Part shown: positions 33,996 to 47,700 of the stretch, piece after piece
How positions within the stretch are numbered: position 1 is the first letter of the stretch
Layout of the letters: each line of letters starts with the position of its first letter
Assembly (NCBI GenBank): GCA_026260175.1
Contig: JAKCWW010000334.1
Coordinates: 18,495 to 82,494, forward strand
Length of the DNA stretch: 64,000 nucleotides
Direction: 5' to 3'
From: Reticulitermes lucifugus
Lineage: Eukaryota > Arthropoda > Insecta > Blattodea > Rhinotermitidae
Program-made: the position numbers and the translations under genes
Notes under the pieces: model-generated
What the model saw: only the letters and a program-made list of their open reading frames with translations
Databases searched by the model: none
Told to the model about the DNA's origin: nothing

Positions 33996-35170
33996 TTTAA
34001 TTTAAATCCTTAAATAAATGGTTCAGAGCCAACAGACTGTTAGAAAATTTTGATAAAACCCATTTCATATATTTCACAAATAAAATTAGTCCTCCAGTTA
34101 TGCTAATAAATTTATCTCTAAAGCATATGATACAAAATTTCTTGGAATATATGTAGACAGTACACTGTCTTTGAAAATCCATATTGAACAAATCACACAC
34201 AAATTAAGCGCAGCTTGCTATGCAATGAGATCAGTTAAGCCCTTTATGTCACAGGTAACACTGAAGATGGTTTACTATGCCTCTTTTCATTCCATTAAGA
34301 AGTATGGATTAATATTTTGGGGGAACTCTTCACATAGTACAAACATTTTTAAAATACCAACGAATATAATGAGAATTATTACAGGACACAGAGGCAGAGA
34401 ATCATGTAGAGATTTATTTAAGAATTGAAAAATTTTGCCTCTTGAATCACATATACTATAACACTTCTTTTGAGGTAAACAATAAAAATAAATTTAAATT
34501 AAATTCTGATGTTTATAACATAAAGGTAAAGTTCACCCTAGAACAGGCCACAAAGGCCCAGAAGGGGAGTAGAGGTATAGCTTTACTCTTTCTTTAACCT
34601 TGGCGCTAGATGGGAGTGGGTGGTCAACGTCACGCCCCAGCCGCTTTACCCCCGGAAATGACCTGGTACCCATTGTACAGGAGGCTGGGTAGGCCCCAGG
34701 GCCGGTCTGGACGTGTGCTGAAAATCTCGCCCCCACCGGGATTCGATCCCCGGACTGTCTAGTTCGTAGCGAGTCGCTATACTGACTACGCTATCCCGGC
34801 CCGAGTTTATAACATAAATGCAAGACAAAAATATAACTTTCACCAACCTTCACCAAATGTATCACTATATCAATAAGGAACTGACTCTTTTGGGCATAAG
34901 GTCTTTAATGATCTCCCACCAAGTACCAAAAGTTGATTGATAATATTCAGCAATTTAAATCAGCCCTAAAGAATTATTTACATTCTCATCCCTTCTACTC
35001 TACATACGAACACTTTAATGTAAACAGAAAATGACAAAGCTAAATTAGTTTTAAACTAATTGTATTGTATCAAGAACTGCTGTATGTATTTAAAATTTTC
35101 TTGATGTATTCTATATCTGTTCTATATCCAAAGTATTAACCTGTTTTGGATTCATAGAATGTATGTAAAT
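33996..35170 (+). pseudogene. Jockey-like LINE reverse transcriptase end, split by a SINE
   Basis: The plus strand begins with LNKWFRANRLLENFDKTHFI-type sequence (two frames), continues FLGIYVDSTLSLKIHIEQIT, KLSAACYAMRSVKPFMSQ, YGLIFWGNSSHS and IMRIITGHRGRESCRDLFKN, and resumes after the SINE insertion (34525-34804) with TDSFGHKVFNDLPPSTKS and ALKNYL. This is the thumb/connector and C-terminus of a jockey-type non-LTR retrotransposon. A stop after FKN and several shifts mark it as dead. The 3' region is AT-rich and runs to about 35170. Confidence 0.85.
34525..34804 (-). mobile_element. Full-length SINE inserted in a LINE, 14-bp target-site duplication
   Basis: Reverse-complement copy of the SINE: on minus it reads GGGCCGGGATAGCGTAGTCA at the head, GGGGATCGAATCCCGGTGGG in the B-box region, and GGTGAACTTTACC at the tail. 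GTTTATAACATAAA is present at 34511-34524 and 34805-34818, a perfect target-site duplication. Removing the SINE and one repeat restores the flanking LINE sequence, so the SINE is younger than that LINE. Confidence 0.95.
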
Positions 35171-35187
35171 AAATTCAAATCCAAAAC

Positions 35188-35226
35188 GCGTGCGCACGCA
35201 CGCACACACACACACACACACACACA
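35188..35226. repeat. (CA)n microsatellite with CGCA units
   Basis: GCGCACGCACGC followed by a CA run. Confidence 0.95.
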
Positions 35227-36535
35227 GAGCTTAGTTTCTTTTGTGTTTATGATGCAATACAATCTGTAGAAGCAGTAACTTAATGAAGCATGGTGGCAAA
35301 AAGACAATATTCATGCTATAGCTATTGTCTCTATGGCCTGTGTCTGTGAGAGCAAAGTTTGCTGTTTCAATTCACTGCAGTATCTGCAATTAGAAAAGTA
35401 AATAATTTGGATGAAATATTTGTCCCAAAATATGAAAAGTAATACTACTTGTTACAATAGTACATGTTTACCAGCCGTGTTCCAATTCTTTAATGTCAAG
35501 ATAATGTATGTTAATGTTTCATGAACAAGTTACACTACAGAGATTTCAAAGAGCTGAAAGGATACAAAATTATATACCATAACAATCCACAGAAATAAAC
35601 TTGTTTTATCAAACAAAAATATGTTAATGGAACTAATACATTGCTTAAAACAAAAAGGTTATTTTCTGTACTGGAATAGATATTAGTTCCCATACAAGTG
35701 AACTTATACAATTCTATTTACTTTTCTTGATTGACTATAAAAAAGACTTCCCTCATCGAATTTTAACAGAACTGTTGGTGGATATGGTGAGTGCAAATAT
35801 ATAAAAACCAGGTGAATTGAAACAAGACAGGTTTCTGTGGGTTCTCAGTGTTTACCAAGATACCACATCTAACAAACAAGCAAGCAAGTATAACTCCCAT
35901 GTAAGTTTTATCAGTGAAAGTAATACTTTGGAAACACTCTCACATTTCAATAAATGTTAATTTTATTGAGCTTATATTAAGGTTTATATGGCAGAAGAAT
36001 ATCACAATTCACCATTAAAACGGATGCCAAGAATTTTATTCTTGTGTACCGTTTGTATTTAATTTAACAGTTATTATGTATATCACAATTACTTGTTTAA
36101 TCAATGGACTATATTTCAGCATTTCAAAAGTTTACTTTCACTGCTCCTTCAAGGGAAGAAACTACCAAAAGAGTGAGATATAAAGGCATGTACTCAGTTT
36201 TGTGACTATTTTGAAACCAAAATCATAACCATAACTCAAAACCTATTGCCTAACAGTGGTGCTATGTTTCTGTAAAAGGGCAAATACTGTGTATAAGATT
36301 AGTCTTACCATATAAACAGTTATTCCAGACTGCCTAAAAAAACGCTTTTGGTACTGTTGTCCACAATAAATAAAAATACAAATATTTGGAAGAAGCCTTC
36401 TTTTAAAATATATATATCACATTTGTACAAATAAATCAAGTTATGTATATAAGATGTAATACGTTGCCCATGAAGGAAGAACAATGGTCAAAGAACAGTA
36501 AGCCATATGACAAGAGAATCTCAAATACTGTGAGG
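35227..36535. other. Intron sequence
   Basis: Nothing recognised. Confidence 0.45.
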
Positions 36536-36672
36536 TTTGAGATTATGACAGTGTGGGGTACTTAAATCATGGTATTCTGGGTTATGACATCATGCAGTTT
36601 GCTAACTGGACACCTACATATTGAACTGCATGGTGTTACATCCTAGAGGACTGCAAAACTGAATGTGAAGTC
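36536..36672. mobile_element. Degraded palindromic-family element
   Basis: TTCTGGGTTATGACATCATGCAG in the left half and CTGCATGGTGTTACATCCTAGAGG in the right are inverted copies of the family end sequence. The centre (TTTGCTAACTGGACACC) has lost the hammerhead-like core. Confidence 0.65.
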
Positions 36673-39094
36673 TTATTTAGCAGGAACACAAAGTTCGCCA
36701 TTCCCACCAAATGAGGCTGTTGTTTTACTCTGTAACATCTTCCCTCTTAATTAAAATGAATTACAATCAAGTATTTGCTGGTAATGAGGTATTCTTGGAA
36801 TTTGTTTAATAAAACACAATGTCACGAGAATATGGGATAATACACATTATGAATAACATTTCAAATGAAGATATTAATTTCCCAAGTACAAATGTTGAGG
36901 ACTTAGATGTTTATAGCTTCTTCAATCATTATGCTAGTAGCTGGTCTCCTAAACCACTCAGCTGCACAAAATTAGTATTTAATTTACAGAATGCAGTACC
37001 TTCTGAAACATATTTAAATATTTAATTGTACAAAAATATTTGTTTATTCAGAAACCAAAGACAGAAATTCAGAAGTTGTAAAGTCTTTAGCTGTTGAAGC
37101 ATAAGTCACTCATGAGTAAGCATGACCATTAAACCTCACTCTACAATACGAAATGTTAGAAGTTACTGTATCAAAGAAGGATTGTATTTTACAGCTACAG
37201 TTATGTGATTGAACTAACTGGAAGCGTGTGGCGAGGCTGCCAGCCGTCATATGGTTCACTGGGCGGTACAGCACCCGCTGCGAATCTCCACGACTAACAA
37301 AAACAGACATAACAATCCTCAGTCAGCCCAAGTTTTGTCAGCTCTCATTTTTTTTTTTCATTCTTTGATAGAGTGGACTCCCTCAGCAGGTCAAGTAATA
37401 CATGTTCATGAATATACATCTGGCATAAAATTTAAAATTCCAGTCAAGGAACTATACTACATATGTCAGCTCAAACAGCAACTACAGTACTGACTCCCAA
37501 TTGCCTATAATATTTTTGTTCTGAAACACACAAGAACATCTTAATTATTTTAAAACGTTAAACAAAATTTTGTAAGTAGTCGTACTGAATGTTTGCCTAT
37601 AATTTTTATAGAAATTGACAATAACAATGCAGGAGGCTGATTGTTACTGTTTCACATTATTAACATACATAATAAGACATTTATTGCATTGACCACTTGT
37701 GCATTAAAAATGATAACCATCTGCATTCAAAAAGCTTTCTTCCTTATTTCTATTCATAAATGTTATTAGCTTGACTGAAATCTGTGCACAAAACTCAGTA
37801 ATACCAAGGATATTCTCTCTGTACAAAAATGTCTCCTTACATACAGGAATAACCAGCAGAGAGCATACAAAGAAACAATGAAGAAGAAATATAGTTCACA
37901 GAAGCACTGATATGCCACAAAGGGGTACACAGATAGTTGATTAAAGGTGGTAAACAACATTGTTTACTCAGTGAATGTGTATGATTTCTTATTCAATCAC
38001 TACTGCACTAATTAGATAAGACAGCTGAGTTTCTGGTAGTTAAAAGAAACTTGAGACTGTTAGTATTATATATATCTAAGAGCCAAATGTCCATTTGTCT
38101 GTCCCACCTTGCGCCTCCAAAATGACACATCATAAGGAAAAAAACGGTAAATACTGATATTACTCTTGGAGAAGCAACCTTTAAAAAATGTTAATTTTTT
38201 ACTATTTCCAAAATTAGGCACAAGGAACCAAAAGCCTAATCTCAGGCATTATTCTACAAGAAAATCAACACATTGTAACTTATTAAATAATCAGTCACAC
38301 ACTATGCAAGAAAGTATCTAAATCATCATGTTTGGGGTTTTACAGGGATCCCAAAAACACAGCAAGCAGTTACAAAGGGGAACAGGTGATGGCAGCAATA
38401 AATGGCAATGAAAGGTTTGCTCAGGTGGTATTGTAGCATCCATCTTTTTCTGACAAAAATATATTTAGGGTAATCTCTATATCATCCTTGCATAGCATAC
38501 ACTGTGATTCTATCAACCTTAGTATCCTAGTAACATATAGCTGTTCTTTTGGAATATTTAAAGTTCACAGTGTGCATATTCAATGAAATTGTGACTTCAA
38601 AGTGTCTCTCTCAATGGCTACAATATATAAGAGTGGATCACAGTGACAACAATACAGTGTGATGCAGGACGAAGTTAATAAACACAACAATGTGCTGTTG
38701 AAATGCCAATGGGCACTATGCTAGTACAATTATAAACATTGATTATGGCTACATTAGTTCACCTCATAAAGGCCATTTCCAGCACATAATACATCTGGCA
38801 TTACAGCAGCCTGTATGTAAACCTGGATGTGAAGAATGGACGAAATATCAGGTCGTAATTGTAGCTTCACTGCTCGAACCAGATATAATCAATATTATTA
38901 TTTACTGTAACTGACGCCATTCTAATGCAATTATGGTAATTTATTTACCAATTACAAACAGAATTTCATCTAATTTTGATAGACACATATTAAAGAGAGC
39001 ATCAATCTAATTTATATAATCTTAATGGGTATTTTTTACCATTATACACTCCAATGACATGTATGTATATAATGGAAATTGTGCATTACATGAA
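36673..39094. other. Intron sequence
   Basis: No supported exon. A GC-rich island at about 37215-37290 stands out and is described as a finding. An open frame at 36819-37025 has no motifs. Confidence 0.45.
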
Positions 39095-39445
39095 ATTAAA
39101 CAGGAGCAGGTTTAAACAAAACGCACATGGGCATGGTTATAATACATGGCAAAGATCACATCTTCAATCAAAGTTTTATAAAATCGATATTTTTAAACCA
39201 AGTGTAAAATAACACGGGGATAAAACTATACCATAATTTGCCAAGTCATTTAAATATTTTAAAGAATATACAACTTTTTAAAAGAAAACTAAAATCGTTT
39301 TTATTGCAGCTGACCTTCTATTCTATAGAGGAATATCTGTCTTATGATTTTTCATCATGGAAAATGTAACTGTATATGATATAAGAATTTATTTCAAGAA
39401 ATGGAACCTTTGTAAATCTATGGAACTGATACCATGTTGAATCTT
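39095..39445 (+). pseudogene. Jockey-like LINE 3' end
   Basis: The plus strand reads NTGIKLYHNLPSHLNILK and NIQLFKRKLKSFLLQLTFYS, then IEEYLSYDF, the standard C-terminus of a jockey-type reverse transcriptase. The following AT-rich segment, with GAAATGGAACCTTTGTAAAT, is probably its 3' untranslated region. Confidence 0.8.
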
Positions 39446-40744
39446 TGTAATATGATATGCTAGCGATAAAAATGATGATTCATATGAACAGTTGTTTATA
39501 TAAAGTTTGTAGTGATGTGTCCTATTAAAAATTTTGTCAATAAGGATGAAAATAAACAATTAGAATTAAATTGTCTCAATAAATGTCAAATTTATTTTAA
39601 AAAATGCTGTTCAACATAATCTTAGTAGAAATAAAATTTTTAAACATCAGAATTACGTCATCATGGTTCTGAATCATGTATGATTATAAAATATTCTACC
39701 AACAATTTTTCAGGCCCCTTTATTATATACATTTCCCAGAGATACAAAGTGTATCAGAATAAAATATATGAGTCACATTACTCAACACACATATATCAAG
39801 ACTGGAAATAAAACACTGATCAGGTTTGTGATGAAGGTTTGTTATTAAAGTGACATATATATTGGACTCTTTCTATTATCTCATTTTGGCTTCAATGCAC
39901 AATGTCTGATCTGCTTACTTCATCTGAAACAAGTAAGACATCTCCCTGAATGGGAATACATATTAACTGAATGTAATGGACCCAGCAGGATAGGTTACAT
40001 ACTTGTCTCTGATAACAGAAGTGCAACCAGCTACTAAATCACTGGACTTTTAACCCAAAATGAGTTGCATGAATATGAACCAATATATATGCATCAGTGT
40101 AAGTGGTGAAAGTGCCACTCAAACGCAACTGGAAGTAGAGGACAGTAAACTAAGTGAACAGAACATGACATGGTTTCAAGGAAAGATATTAAATTCTATG
40201 GAAGGTGGATGTACATCAAGTCATAAAAAAGAAATTAAATGTTTATCACTGTAAGAATATAACATTGGTATTCAGCATATTAAATATGCAACTAAATTTT
40301 CGGACTGTCAAAGGAAGCACTGAAAATGTATGCCAGTTTTCTATATAGATGCATTTTAATTCTTTAATGTAGTTACAGTCACACTGCAAATCTTTGATAA
40401 GATGAATACAAATCACCTGGTTGTTGAGAATCTGTGTGTGTCATTCTGAAAAGACACCCCGTATATTATGCAGATGCCTCAATGCTTTACAGCAAAAATG
40501 AGCAGCCTTTTGATGTTTGGACAACAGTTCCAAAACTCTGTGTCTTAAATGTGTACTGGAACTGTTCTTGCAGCACGGTAACCCCAACCTCCACTGATTT
40601 TTCAGCATACATTCTGCAGTACATTCAACCATAATTTTGTATGACATTCATAAACACATTGCCAGTAGGTCTAATCTCCTTGACTTTTTTAGTGCATTAT
40701 TTAATGATGTTGTCAACTGCTGACATAACAATGCATCACTAATA
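39446..40744. other. Intron sequence
   Basis: Open frames at 40060-40254 and 40434-40634 show no motifs or splice support. Confidence 0.45.
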
Positions 40745-40930
40745 GATGAATGAATGAGTGTGGAATGTTAGTGGAATAATACTGACAGGGAAAAACCGAA
40801 GTATTTGGACAAAAAACCTGTCCAAGTGCCAGTTCGTCTACCACAAAACACACATGGAGTGCCTCGAATTTAACCCAGGCCTTTGTGGTGAGAGGCTGGT
40901 GACTAACCACCTGAGCCATGGCACGGCCCT
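40745..40930 (-). mobile_element. tRNA-derived SINE of a second family
   Basis: On minus the head reads GGGCCGTGCCATGGCTCAGG followed by TGGTTAGTCACCAGCCTCTC, which looks like a tRNA D-arm and A box, and then TGGGTTAAATTCGAGGCACT, near a B box (GGTTCGANTCC). The body has ACCTGTCAGTATT-type sequence and an ATTC-repeat tail (CATTCATTCATC). Its body differs from the main SINE. Confidence 0.7.
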
Positions 40931-41092
40931 CCTTGTCTTTTGATATCTCCCAAATAATTATCCAACATAAAAATAGCATACATCAGTTCAGCTAGTATTA
41001 AATAATCATTTATGAATGAAACAGATTAGCAAACACATTGACAATACTAATGCATTAATAATGTACAATACCAATATTCTGTAAATGTAGAA

Positions 41093-41235
41093 ACAAAAAA
41101 AAGAAGAAGCAGAAGAACAAGGAGAAGAAGGAGGAGGATGAGAAAGGGAAGGAGTAGGAGGAGGAGGAAGAAGGGGAGGAGGAGGATGAGCAGAAGTAGG
41201 AGGCAAAGAAGGAAGAGCAGAAGGAGGAGAAGAAA
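41093..41235. repeat. Purine-rich GAA/GGA low-complexity tract
   Basis: Nearly pure A/G on the plus strand with GAAGAAG and GGAGGAGG units. The antisense open frames (Leu-, Pro- and Ser-rich) are artefacts. It may be the degenerate tail of a LINE like the one at 5361-5655, but no coding remnant precedes it. Confidence 0.85.
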
Positions 41236-41340
41236 CAATGAAGAATGAGCCATTTCTCGTAATTAATTGAATTTGCTAATAATAAATATATACTTGTCTT
41301 TGCAAGACTCTAATTCATATCGATTTATTATCCAAACAAA

Positions 41341-41604
41341 CACAACACTTGAACACTGTACATTCGTTTATTTACTTTTCTACAACATGTTTCGGCCGTT
41401 TTTATTCGGCCAGCATCAGGCAGACACACAAGTATATAATCCAAAAATTATGCTATGGAAGAGGTCTGTTCCATAGCATATTTCTCTTCCACAGCATACT
41501 TTTCTGATTATGTACTTGTGTCCCTGCCTGATGATGGCCGAACACAAACAGCTGAAACATGTTGTTGAAAAGTAAATAAACGAACATACAGTGTTCAAGT
41601 GTGT
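41341..41604. mobile_element. Palindromic element with hammerhead-like motifs in both arms
   Basis: Outer arms (41343-41421 and 41527-41602) are inverted copies beginning with ACACTTGAACACTGTACATT on the left. A central hairpin contains TGCTATGGAAGAG and its inverse, then a second inverted stretch. Left motif on minus (41420-41383): CTGATGC, T, GGCCG, loop, CGGCC, GAAA, CATGTT. Right motif on plus (41528-41565): CTGATGA, T, GGCCG, loop, CAGCT, GAAA, CATGTT. Stem II is a perfect 5 bp in the left copy. Confidence 0.8.
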
Positions 41605-44600
41605 GTGTGCGTGTGTGTGTGTGTGTGTGGAAAGAACCGAATAGTAAACTGGTTAGAAAAGGAAGTGGCACACACTTTCACAGAAAACACACAGAAAAAT
41701 CATATCACTCAGTCTCCACGAATATGCTCCCATAATGCAGTGGTTCTCACATTCTCTTGTTCATGATCCTAAATTGTAATGTAATATAGTGAAACCTGTC
41801 TTAAACAGAACCTGGATGTAATGGAATCCTGCCTTTAGTGGAAAACTTTCAGTCCCGAGAATCTTTAATTTAACTTGAAGGACATGTATTAAATGGCACC
41901 TGCCTGCAACAGAAAAAAATCTAGTCCCTTGCAGTTTTGTTACAGGCAGGTTTCACTGTATTAAACGAGGATAAAATTTAGACTTCATTGCTGAACGTCC
42001 TCCAATTTAACTTTTTTCTAAATAAAGTTACACTGCTGAACATAGCAAAAATGCAAGCTTTATTATTTTGGGAGATTCTCTAATGACCGAAATTTGGTTT
42101 GTGACCTTGGGTTTGATAAACATTGCTGTAATCAGTCCAGACTTCTACCTGTTGCACACTTGTTGAAACAAAAGTGATTCATCATGTTTTGTTTTTCTGT
42201 AAAAGCAAGTATACCTTTCTGTCACCTGCAGAAAATGTAACTGAATTACCAAGAATTTTTCTTTCAAAAGAAAATTAACCCATATTGTAAAAATAACTTT
42301 GATGAGTAATATGACAAGTAACCACTATTAACTATTCTGTAAAGCATGTCAATAGTTCTTGAAGAACCTATACATTTACTTATACCAACTACAGAAGTTT
42401 CATTAAAAACTGTATATATTACTGGTATGTTCCCTATAATGCCCATAAAGCTATACAGTAATTGATAACTTAATTACTGAAGAGGTTAGAATAAATCTGT
42501 GGTGAAGTTTTCTATTTGACACTCTAATGTATTCACATTTCCTTAAATGCATCTAAAAAATTCAGCACTTTTGAGCATAAGCACAGCAAAGAGACATGCA
42601 GTATGTTACTTTGTTAGCAATAATACAATTCAGTTAGCTGGTACAAATATTAAACTGTTACTTAATCTATCAATACCAGTTTTCTTTGTTCTTAGCACTA
42701 AATTCACACAATATAGACCTAAGGTATGTAAAACTTCTACTTATAATCATGCATGGGCGTCCCCAAATAATGTAATTTCTGCATTTGCCATTTTTTTTAT
42801 ATAATACTCTGTTTTGGAAGAAAAAAGTGGAATGGTCAGGCAGAGACGAAGAGATGGACACATATTATATATATATACATAAATTATTACTTAATTAGAA
42901 TGTAGTTAATGTGCTACTACATTGTTTCTTTATTACAGTTTATGCTTTACTTCTGTTGTGATAATTAAACAAAGCACACAGAAAGTGCCAGAATTGCTAC
43001 ACTATGCACAAATTTCCTAAAGTGTTTCATTGCATTTTAAAATACTTTGTGAGCTATGTGAAGAAAATATATTAGATTAATCATGTACATTTCTCACAGC
43101 TGTAGCATGAAAATTTGATGCACTGCTATTTCTACATACCAGAACTGTCTCAAAATTTCTAAGACTATGACTGGACACTGTTACAGGAATATCAACTTTT
43201 CTTTAAAAATAAGCATAAAGGCTACACAAAAGATAATTTAAATGAAATTCTCCCTAAAATAATTCGCACTTTAAATTACATCAGAATAGATTATACACGT
43301 ACATTCTTCAACCAACCAAGCACATTCAGGCAAGGCCAAACAAATTTTGATATAAACTGGTTAATCATGTCTCGACACAGGTTATATTATCCAAATTTGT
43401 AACAAGGTTATTACAAGGACACAAGGTGAAAATTAATATAAAGCTTTAGGGAATAAATATGGATTGTGCTTAGCAACAAATGATCACAAAACGCTTATGT
43501 GGAAAAAGCACATATTTTTAATAATGAATATGTGTCAGCCCGCCATTCTGAAAACTTAAATAAAATTTTATACGTCAGAAAGCTTTTAAAAATACGACTG
43601 CATTTACATTCCCATTTTTTAATGCTACGAACAGTAATTCCAGGAAACTAGAAATAAACTCAGAATGTGCCTTGTGTCAATTGGATGCATAAATTCAATC
43701 GTTTGTTGCCTTTCATATTCTTTTAAGACGAATACCACAGTCATGTCAAACAAGGAAATTCACAAACAGCTAATGACAGTATTTCTGATTATGATGCAAC
43801 ATTATCAGCATTTTAAATATAAATACATGAACATGGATATAAATTCACTAATGTTGATCACTTTCAAAAGTTTTAAAAAATAAATATGTACCACATAATG
43901 AATGAAAGTTAGTTCAAAACAGTTTAATTACAAATACCTTGATACTGAAACTGGGTGTCCCAAGTTTTATTACTTGCTCTGCTCTGTTAACTTCTTCAGC
44001 GAGGATTTAAATTTGACACACATAAAGTAGAAAAATCAAAGCACCCTTTTGGCAACTTTAATAATAAGAAATTACAACATAAGAGAAAATAACTGAATTT
44101 TGTTGAAGATAACATAATATTACAAATCACCTTCTACAAGAGATACGAAGTACTATGTCAGAATATTGACATTCGCTATTACATGACATTTTCTACATCC
44201 CCATTTCATTTTCCACTTCTTTCAACAATCATTCCTTTTTGAGTTTAGCTTATAATACAAAAAAATTGATATTCTAAACAGGAATAATTTTGTTGATGTA
44301 GTTAAGATAAGAAACTGATAAATTTCTAAATCAGCTGCATTTCAAATTGCTGCAAGATAAGGGGTGCATGTCCAAATTAATAAAGAAAGAGTTTCTGTAC
44401 AACAAAAATCATTTTGGATGTACAGGATTATTGAATTAAAATTCAAAGCATGTTGTTATCCAATATAAACAAGAAAAAAATGTTACATACATATTCATGC
44501 TCCTCTTATTGTTGTGTTAGAGAATAATTAAGGGTTTTGTATACAAAAACAAAAATGAGATACACTGCTTGTTGCCAACACCTGTCCTCATCTTGTATGT

Positions 44601-44607
44601 ATCTTAC
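41605..44607. other. Intron sequence
   Basis: A GT microsatellite at 41599-41630 follows the palindrome. Otherwise AT-rich with nothing recognised; open frames at 42547-42804 and 43665-43883 lack motifs. Confidence 0.45.
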
Positions 44608-44760
44608 CTATAAGAAGGCATGCTGCCAAATGTTAGAATCTTGTTCACACTTTCCATGGCAGCCTCCTCTGGATTATGGTTAGCCCCTTTGCCAGCATAC
44701 TTCTTCACCATGGGCTTTTTCACATATGGCGGGTCATATTTCGGCATTGTGCTCTTCCTT
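44608..44760 (-). CDS. Host gene exon 2 of those visible: juxtamembrane cytoplasmic segment
   Basis: A 153-bp exon between acceptor CTCCCAG (after a long polypyrimidine tract) and donor GTAAGA. Its first base completes the Arg codon begun in the membrane exon, and it ends AG, to be completed by exon 25251-25321. It encodes RKSTMPKYDPPYVKKPMVKK then YAGKGANHNPEEAAMESVNK and ILTFGSMPSY. The basic start directly after the membrane span fits the positive-inside rule. Because 153 is divisible by three and both ends have the same phase, the exon could be skipped without a frameshift. Confidence 0.9.
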
Positions 44761-47700
44761 CTGGGAGGAAAATTAAAACAGAAAAGAAAAAAAGAAAGAA
44801 AGAAAAGAAAGATAGAGCAAAATAATAATTCCTACAACTGATAGAACCTACATAATTGTCAGGTTATTTTACACAGATGATTGCATATTTTTAATAAATA
44901 TTGCCACCACCTAAAGGTGCTAAATTTCCATACAACATCTCAATTACATAGAGACATACAGTGGAATATTAAGTACTGAGAAAGAGCAATACTGTTTACC
45001 ATACCTTGTAACAAATAGGCTTGTGCAAACCTGATTTCTTTCAATTGAGCCAAATTCAAGTAGAGTTGCTTGAATAATGGATAAATGAAGAGAGCTTGAG
45101 TTTCAGAGATTACGTATGTACTAGAAAGCACATACATGTATGTAAATGAATGTTCCTCCATGATCAGAAGCCATACAAATTGTCAATGTGTGTTCCTCAG
45201 CTATTATTTTGAAAGCTGTACTGGACCAAATCTGGTCTCATGAATCAACTGATTCACTGAACCAGTTGAAGTGACATGATTTTGAAGACATCAGCATACA
45301 TTCAGTGTACAACCTTGGGCAAATTAATGAATTTCACAACTCACATATTACAATGGCAATATAGCTGTGCCATTGTAATCTTCTGTGACTTTTCATAATT
45401 TAATATTCTAATATGACTGCAATTACAGATTTAATTTCAAAGACAATTCAATATGCAACAAGGGTACAAAGAAGGAAGAAGCACTACTTGTAGAACAAAT
45501 TATTTTTCAGATATCACTTAAATAATTCAAGAAGATGGGAGAATAGGAAGTTGAATTTACATAACGGCAATCAAACATGACTAGTACAGATTTGTAAACC
45601 AAAACAATGGGTCATGGCCACACCAGAGAGAGTGATAAACTGGCACAAACAGAAGGCTGGCACTATGTATGAAGATGGAACATTATCTCAAAATTCATTC
45701 AGTAATGTCATTTTTGTTTTTCCCTACATTAAAAATGCACGCAACTTTTCAACAAATCTCATAAAGCAGGCGAAAATGTTTAATATGCACTCACTACTAT
45801 GATGAACAATGATACAGTACTGAATCCAGTGCAGACAAATACTGTGATTAGTCGAGATCATGATGTATTTCATCTATTTATAAAAAACTTATTTTGTTTG
45901 TAGTCTGTGGCTTTTCACAACTTCATACAGTAGAAGATGCGATATCTGGCACCTCTGGAGCCAAAGGATTGCAACATATTCTAATTTTCTGGATATTATA
46001 ACATATACCTAATGTGTATCTTTTGCACCTAGCAACCTCATGGACAGATCAAAATACTTAATTTGTCACTTGATACCGTGTCCTGTTTGCCCTGCCATAC
46101 TGTCTAGTCCATTTTCATGACTACTTATGCAACATCTGAAAAAAATCATTAACAGTAAGACACCAATAATTAATGGCTGGTGCTGGGTGCTGTCAGTTGA
46201 TGGAATAGTGAAATGTAATGTACTTCTTATCAATTTCTGCTCAGTAGAGCTTTCTGGATCATACAGTGCCAGATATCACAGATTTTACTGCATTATATAT
46301 TTTCCAGCTTATTATTTAAATACAACAAAGAGATTGAGCTTATAAAGCAAAAAGTAAAATTTCCCTTGTGCCAAAGCAGCAGAAAGGTATGATATTATAG
46401 GTAGAAGTGACCTGGTAACTGCAGGCTGTGGCTGCTTTAACCCCGTTTCCGATTAGTTTGCACACCCAGTGCCACTGCGGATGTGACAGTGAAGAGAAAA
46501 AAATTTACACAAATAAAAGTATGTACTGTTATCTCCCTGGAACTCAAGATTTCATCTGATGTATGGAGGGTTTAGACATAGATATATTCACTGCATAGAG
46601 GTCTTACAGTAACCATGAATGAAACATTTTCAAAACTAAATATTCTGTACAATATGCACACCAATTTTTAATTGTAAATAAAAATGTATTTTTGTGCACA
46701 ATTTTACTTCCCCAAGATGCTCATGTGACAGACTTAATAATTTTGTATTACACAAAAATAATAATTTTACAAATGTTATGAGACAAGATATAAATTGAAG
46801 ATGTTTACCACATTTTGTGTCATAACAAACAATACAAAACATTGCAAGCATGTTGCAGGGAATGAAACAGAAATGAATGCCTAAAATTAAATTATGTGAT
46901 AAAAAAGGAATGTGTTGCACATTCTGAAGTGCCTGTTTGCTAATGTTTCAAGTTACGTTGTTATTCTATGGATTCAAACTGTTGAAACATTTTGTGTTCA
47001 CAACAGAGCTGAAGGAACTGAGTAGGCAACACTAGCTGTAGCTGAAGGAACTGAACAGACAACAATAGCTGAAGCTCAAGCTCATTCTTAAGTTTGGATC
47101 AAATCAAAATTTGGAAGCTTTGTAACTCTCAAAATTACTGATTGTTACATTTATTGTTTTTTACAGCAAACTATGTATTTTAGCACAAATTATTGTTTTA
47201 ATTAGGCTGAATGCCAAAGCTACAGACAGTATATTAAGAACTACAATACAGATACATATATATACATACACATATATATGTAATGTATCATTGTGTTTCC
47301 AAAGCTTATGCACAAGAGCAGAAGAAATTTTTCATGCTCCAAATATTACACAAAATACAAAGTGGACAAGTATGAAGAGACACTAATACAAAAAGAAGAA
47401 ATAACAAGTGAATTTACACTGAATTCACAGAACACAAATGTAACTTTATGTACACATCTTAATATATAAAAGCTACAATTATAAATGTCAAGACAAATTC
47501 AATGAATACTCAGAAGATCAGAAGGAACAGCAATCACAGTCTTTCCTTCTGGTACATGCTGATTCCAACATAACTAATACTTAAATTAACAGAACAAACA
47601 ACCACACATTAAAAAGAAATCGCTTATATCAGTAAGTGCAGTTCTGTGCAGTATGTGGTACATTATAAGCACTTTCCTAATATCCTTAAGAAAAAAAAAA

